Shown here: piece after piece, positions 61,616 through 64,000 of the stretch
Layout of the letters: every line of letters starts with the position of its first letter
Position numbering within the stretch: the first letter of the stretch is position 1
Assembly (NCBI GenBank): GCA_002494725.1
Contig: DACG01000015.1
Location: 58,497 to 122,496, forward strand
DNA length: 64,000 bases
From: Geoglobus sp. UBA235
Lineage (GTDB): Archaea; Halobacteriota; Archaeoglobi; Archaeoglobales; Archaeoglobaceae
Direction: 5' to 3'
Program-made: the position numbers and the translations under genes
Notes under the pieces: generated by a model
What the model saw: the letters and a program-made list of their open reading frames with translations, nothing else
Databases searched by the model: none
Told to the model about the DNA's origin: nothing

Positions 61616-61857
61616 AGAGCGCGATGAATCACCGAGACATTCAGACCCTACTGAAGTCTGAATGTCCTTTCGATAATGTGAGAGAGTGTCTTTCGAATTT
61701 ATCAAACGTAATTCGACGAATTACTAAGAGAGAAGCAAAGGTTAAAAGAGCGCCCATAATAAAAACTACCCCAGACTATGTACCAAAATCCGTTGCAGTT
61801 GAGAAGAGAGGACAAAGAAAGGTAATTTCACACGCGATGTATATTACGGCGGCATGA
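61612..61857 (+). CDS. Hypothetical small basic protein, unrecognised
   Basis: An 81-residue Lys/Arg-rich product (IIRRITKREAKVKRAPIIKTTPDYVPKSV). No domain recognised. It is linked by ATGA overlaps to the remnant before it (61612) and to the frame after it (61854). It may be a decayed fragment of a longer gene, since both neighbours are frameshifted. Confidence 0.35.
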   Translation: MKSAMNHRDIQTLLKSECPFDNVRECLSNLSNVIRRITKREAKVKRAPIIKTTPDYVPKSVAVEKRGQRKVISHAMYITAA

Positions 61858-62036
61858 GGAGAATATCTACCGAAAAGGGTCCATATGAGGGGCTTACCCC
61901 ATAGTCTTGAATCTATTGGCTTGCGTTTGGAATCCTTGAAAAGAAAGCCTTTAACAAAGATATTAGGATCCAAAAAGGCAATAAGCTACACAATAGATCG
62001 TGTGAAAATTGGCAAAAAAGCACTCGCAGTTGTCTG
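61854..62036 (+). pseudogene. Small frameshifted gene remnant
   Basis: Starts ATG 61854 (overlapping the previous stop), reads MRRISTEKGPYEGLTP to a stop near 61904, and a shifted frame continues SLESIGLRLESLKRKPLTKILGSKKAISYTIDRVKIGKKALAVV to a stop at 62034-62036. Basic, not recognised; one frameshift would join both parts into about 60 residues. Confidence 0.35.
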
Positions 62037-62049
62037 AGCCTTAGCCAGT

Positions 62050-62229
62050 ATGAAGGGTGGAGGAATCAATTCAACAGCACCACGATTTTCCTTAAATGTT
62101 TTATTCCAAGTATCTGAAGCGCCTAAGAATAAGTGGAATGTTGTCACAACAGCAACCAACAAGAAGATTGGAAAGTCTTTTTCGGGCGGCCATCTAACAC
62201 CACCTCCCGAGTATTATTTTCTAAAATAA
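62050..62229 (+). CDS. Hypothetical 59-residue protein, unrecognised
   Basis: An open frame MKGGGINSTAPRFSLNVLFQ ... SGGHLTPPPEYYFLK with mixed composition. No ribosome site, signal peptide or membrane helix. It may be another scrap of the decaying patch. Low confidence that it is expressed. Confidence 0.25.
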   Translation: MKGGGINSTAPRFSLNVLFQVSEAPKNKWNVVTTATNKKIGKSFSGGHLTPPPEYYFLK

Positions 62230-62283
62230 ATACTGAACGACAATGACAAGATTAACCAAACACTTCCCAAGAAATATCCAATC

Positions 62284-62700
62284 ATGTGGAGCCTCAGATT
62301 CGATTACCTGAACAGAGTTTACGATGTCGCGATTTTCCTGATGAGTCTGGTAGTCACAGTGCTTATCGGAATCAAGATGTTCACGATAATCATTAAAATA
62401 CCGGAAGCAATATTCAGCTATTCCGCATACAGTTTCGACACCCTCATCACCGAAATACTCACGTTCTTCGTCCTCATAGAACTTGCCAAGGCATTTACAG
62501 AGTACTTAGAGTTCAGGAGAGTTAGATTACACATTATGGCCGAGCTTGCATCAATATTCGTGCTGAGGGAGCTGCTCATCACACTCTACAAGCAGAATTT
62601 CACGTGGGAGACTCTCTTCGGGTTCACAGCGCTAATACTGGCTCTCGGAATTGTGAGAACCGTGGCCGTGAGGTACAATCCGAGAAGGGAACACAAATAG
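62284..62700 (+). CDS. PsiE-like phosphate-starvation-type membrane protein
   Basis: A 138-residue protein with four membrane segments; FVLIELAKAFTEYLEFRRVRLHIMAELASIFVLRELLITLY near residue 60-105 is the PsiE-domain pattern (ELxxxLxxY...h...l.RhiIv.). Function unknown; in bacteria the family is linked to phosphate starvation. No ATACTG site like that of the pst region was seen upstream. Its codon use resembles 46-49 kb more than the cobN block (impression). Confidence 0.65.
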   Translation: MWSLRFDYLNRVYDVAIFLMSLVVTVLIGIKMFTIIIKIPEAIFSYSAYSFDTLITEILTFFVLIELAKAFTEYLEFRRVRLHIMAELASIFVLRELLITLYKQNFTWETLFGFTALILALGIVRTVAVRYNPRREHK

Positions 62701-62792
62701 AAAAGCTTTTAAACTATTTCCCAATCCAGCAAAAAAATCATGATATTTTTATAGATTAATCATGGAAAAATTTTTAACCGTCGTACCAAAGT

Positions 62793-64000
62793 ATGGATAT
62801 GCTCGGAGTTGAGGGTAAGCTTATCACGGAGATAAGACCGGAGGAGATCGAGAGGTTCTGGACAAGGCACTACGATGACGGAGTTCCGGAAACCGTAGAG
62901 ATTCCAGAAATTCCTCTCTACGAGCTTCTCGACAAGACTGCCAGAAGGCTACCAGACAGGGTAGCAATAGACTTCCTCGGCAAAAGGTTGAAGTATGGCG
63001 AGTTGAAGGAGCTGTCTGACAGAGTTGCCGGATTTCTCAGAACTCTCGGAGTTGGAAAGGGAACGAGAGTCGTAGTAGACATGCCAAACACACCACACTA
63101 CGTTATCGCTTACTACGGAATCCTGAAAACCGGTGCAACTGTTGTTCAGGCGAACCCGCTGTACACGGAAAGAGAGCTGAGACACATAGCAGAGAACAGC
63201 GAGGCGAGGATATTCTTCGTCGTGGAAAACGCGTTTCCCAAGGTCTACCAGCTCAAAGAGGAGGGGCTCGTAGACAGGATAATCGTGTGCAGAATCGAGG
63301 ACTACCTGCCGTTTCCGCTGAACTTCCTGTACAGGTTCAAAAAAGAAAAGGTGAAGATCCCCGATGAAGATGGAATCCTGTTCTGGAACGACGTCATAAA
63401 GTCGGATCCGATAGCGAATCCGGAAAGGGTCGATCCAAGGAATGATGTGGCAGTCTTCCAGTACACGGGAGGTACAACGGGTTTGCCCAAGGCGGCGATG
63501 CTCACCCACTACAACTTAGTTGCAAATACGTATCAGATAATTCCATGGCTTCCAGGATTCAGTGAAAATGACGTTGTCAGTGGAATTCTGCCGTACTTCC
63601 ACGTTTACGGCATGACCACGAGCATGAACATGCCGATTGCAGTCGGGGCGAAGATAGTGATGCTCCCGGACCCGAGAGACATAAAGAGGATACTGAATGC
63701 GATAGAAAAACACCGCATAACCCTCTTCTTCGGCGTGCCAACCCTGTTCAACGCCATAAACACCCATCCGGACACCCCAAAGAAAGACCTCACAAGCATA
63801 AGGGCGTGCATCTCCGGCTCAGCCCCGCTCCCGCTCGAGGTCAAGAGAGAATTCGAGAGAATAACTGGAGGAAAGCTTGTGGAGGGATACGGACTGAGCG
63901 AGTCCTCACCTGTTACGCACGTGAATCCCATCTACGGCGAGAACAGAGAGGGCAGCATTGGACTTCCGATACCGAACACCTACGCAGTCGTCATAGACGA
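62793..64000 (+). CDS. Long-chain acyl-CoA synthetase (AMP-binding), truncated by window edge
   Basis: An ANL-family ligase open from ATG 62793 (alternative ATG 62799) to the window end, about 402 residues visible. Motifs: FQYTGGTTGLPKAAMLTHYN near residue 224, ILPYFHVYGM near 268, FFGVPTLFNAI near 312 and VEGYGLSESSPVTHVNP near 365. Typical FadD-type fatty acid ligases have about 550 residues, so about 150 C-terminal ones are missing. AT-rich TATA-like sequence (AAATTTTTAACC) lies about 20-25 bases upstream. Confidence 0.88.
   Translation, partial: MDMLGVEGKLITEIRPEEIERFWTRHYDDGVPETVEIPEIPLYELLDKTARRLPDRVAIDFLGKRLKYGELKELSDRVAGFLRTLGVGKGTRVVVDMPNTPHYVIAYYGILKTGATVVQANPLYTERELRHIAENSEARIFFVVENAFPKVYQLKEEGLVDRIIVCRIEDYLPFPLNFLYRFKKEKVKIPDEDGILFWNDVIKSDPIANPERVDPRNDVAVFQYTGGTTGLPKAAMLTHYNLVANTYQIIPWLPGFSENDVVSGILPYFHVYGMTTSMNMPIAVGAKIVMLPDPRDIKRILNAIEKHRITLFFGVPTLFNAINTHPDTPKKDLTSIRACISGSAPLPLEVKREFERITGGKLVEGYGLSESSPVTHVNPIYGENREGSIGLPIPNTYAVVID

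Noticed and set aside
1..64000. tRNA, rRNA and CRISPR arrays
   Set aside because: Looked for T-arm and acceptor patterns and regularly spaced repeats while reading; none was convincing. A covariance-model search would be decisive.

Overview
This window is archaeal and looks like a member of the Archaeoglobales (Archaeoglobus, Ferroglobus or Geoglobus type). The evidence is the gene set: proteasome-activating nucleotidase PAN, the aMBF1 factor, tRNA-Met cytidine acetyltransferase TmcA, archaeal S-adenosylmethionine synthetase, NreA, formylmethanofuran formyltransferase Ftr, a tungsten-type aldehyde ferredoxin oxidoreductase, a bacterial-type GpsA and several F420/C1-style anaerobic enzymes. 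Promoters are archaeal (TATA elements 25 to 30 bases before starts, some leaderless genes). The species assignment is inference. I saw no rRNA, convincing tRNA or CRISPR array.

Left part (1-46252). A Liv-type ABC operon with an embedded acyl-CoA ligase (1-6525) faces a PaaK-like ligase (6654-7835), suggesting uptake and CoA activation of an organic acid. Then come PAN and aMBF1 from one shared promoter region, cysS, a VIT1-like transporter, malic enzyme, a PrcB-domain lipoprotein, cbiB, two large membrane proteins, ftr, an ASCH protein overlapping tmcA, an M42 peptidase, hxlB, pyrF, gpsA, an aldehyde oxidoreductase with a 16-cysteine ferredoxin, a DHH phosphoesterase, and a phosphate operon pstSCAB-arsC-phoU divergent from an AbrB-PhoU regulator. 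Next are SAM synthetase, nreA, a PfkB kinase with a HAD protein, the tail of a PEF-CTERM exported protein, a MutS-like ATPase, a second compact Liv operon, an LLM oxidoreductase and pyrD.

At 46253-46260 a metallo-beta-lactamase gene (minus) and a phosphoglycerate mutase gene (plus) are both cut off, head to head, at the same 8 bases. This is a deletion or rearrangement scar, or an assembly join. To the right are a bactofilin-like gene, a DUF2095 gene and a YchF-like GTPase.

The most interesting block is 49851-61233: three transcription units encoding a binding-protein lipoprotein and FecCD permease, a GATE-domain membrane protein with an ABC ATPase and a ChlI-ChlD-type AAA/VWA chelatase subunit, and a CobN-type large chelatase subunit with a radical SAM protein. 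All three promoters carry the same palindromic element (extended form TAATCAAATNNWTTTGA) between TATA box and start codon. I read this as one co-regulated metal/tetrapyrrole acquisition and chelatase system with an unknown regulator encoded elsewhere. A degenerate IS element sits between two of its units, and a patch of decaying small genes follows it (61400-62229). The window closes with a PsiE-like membrane protein and a truncated acyl-CoA synthetase.
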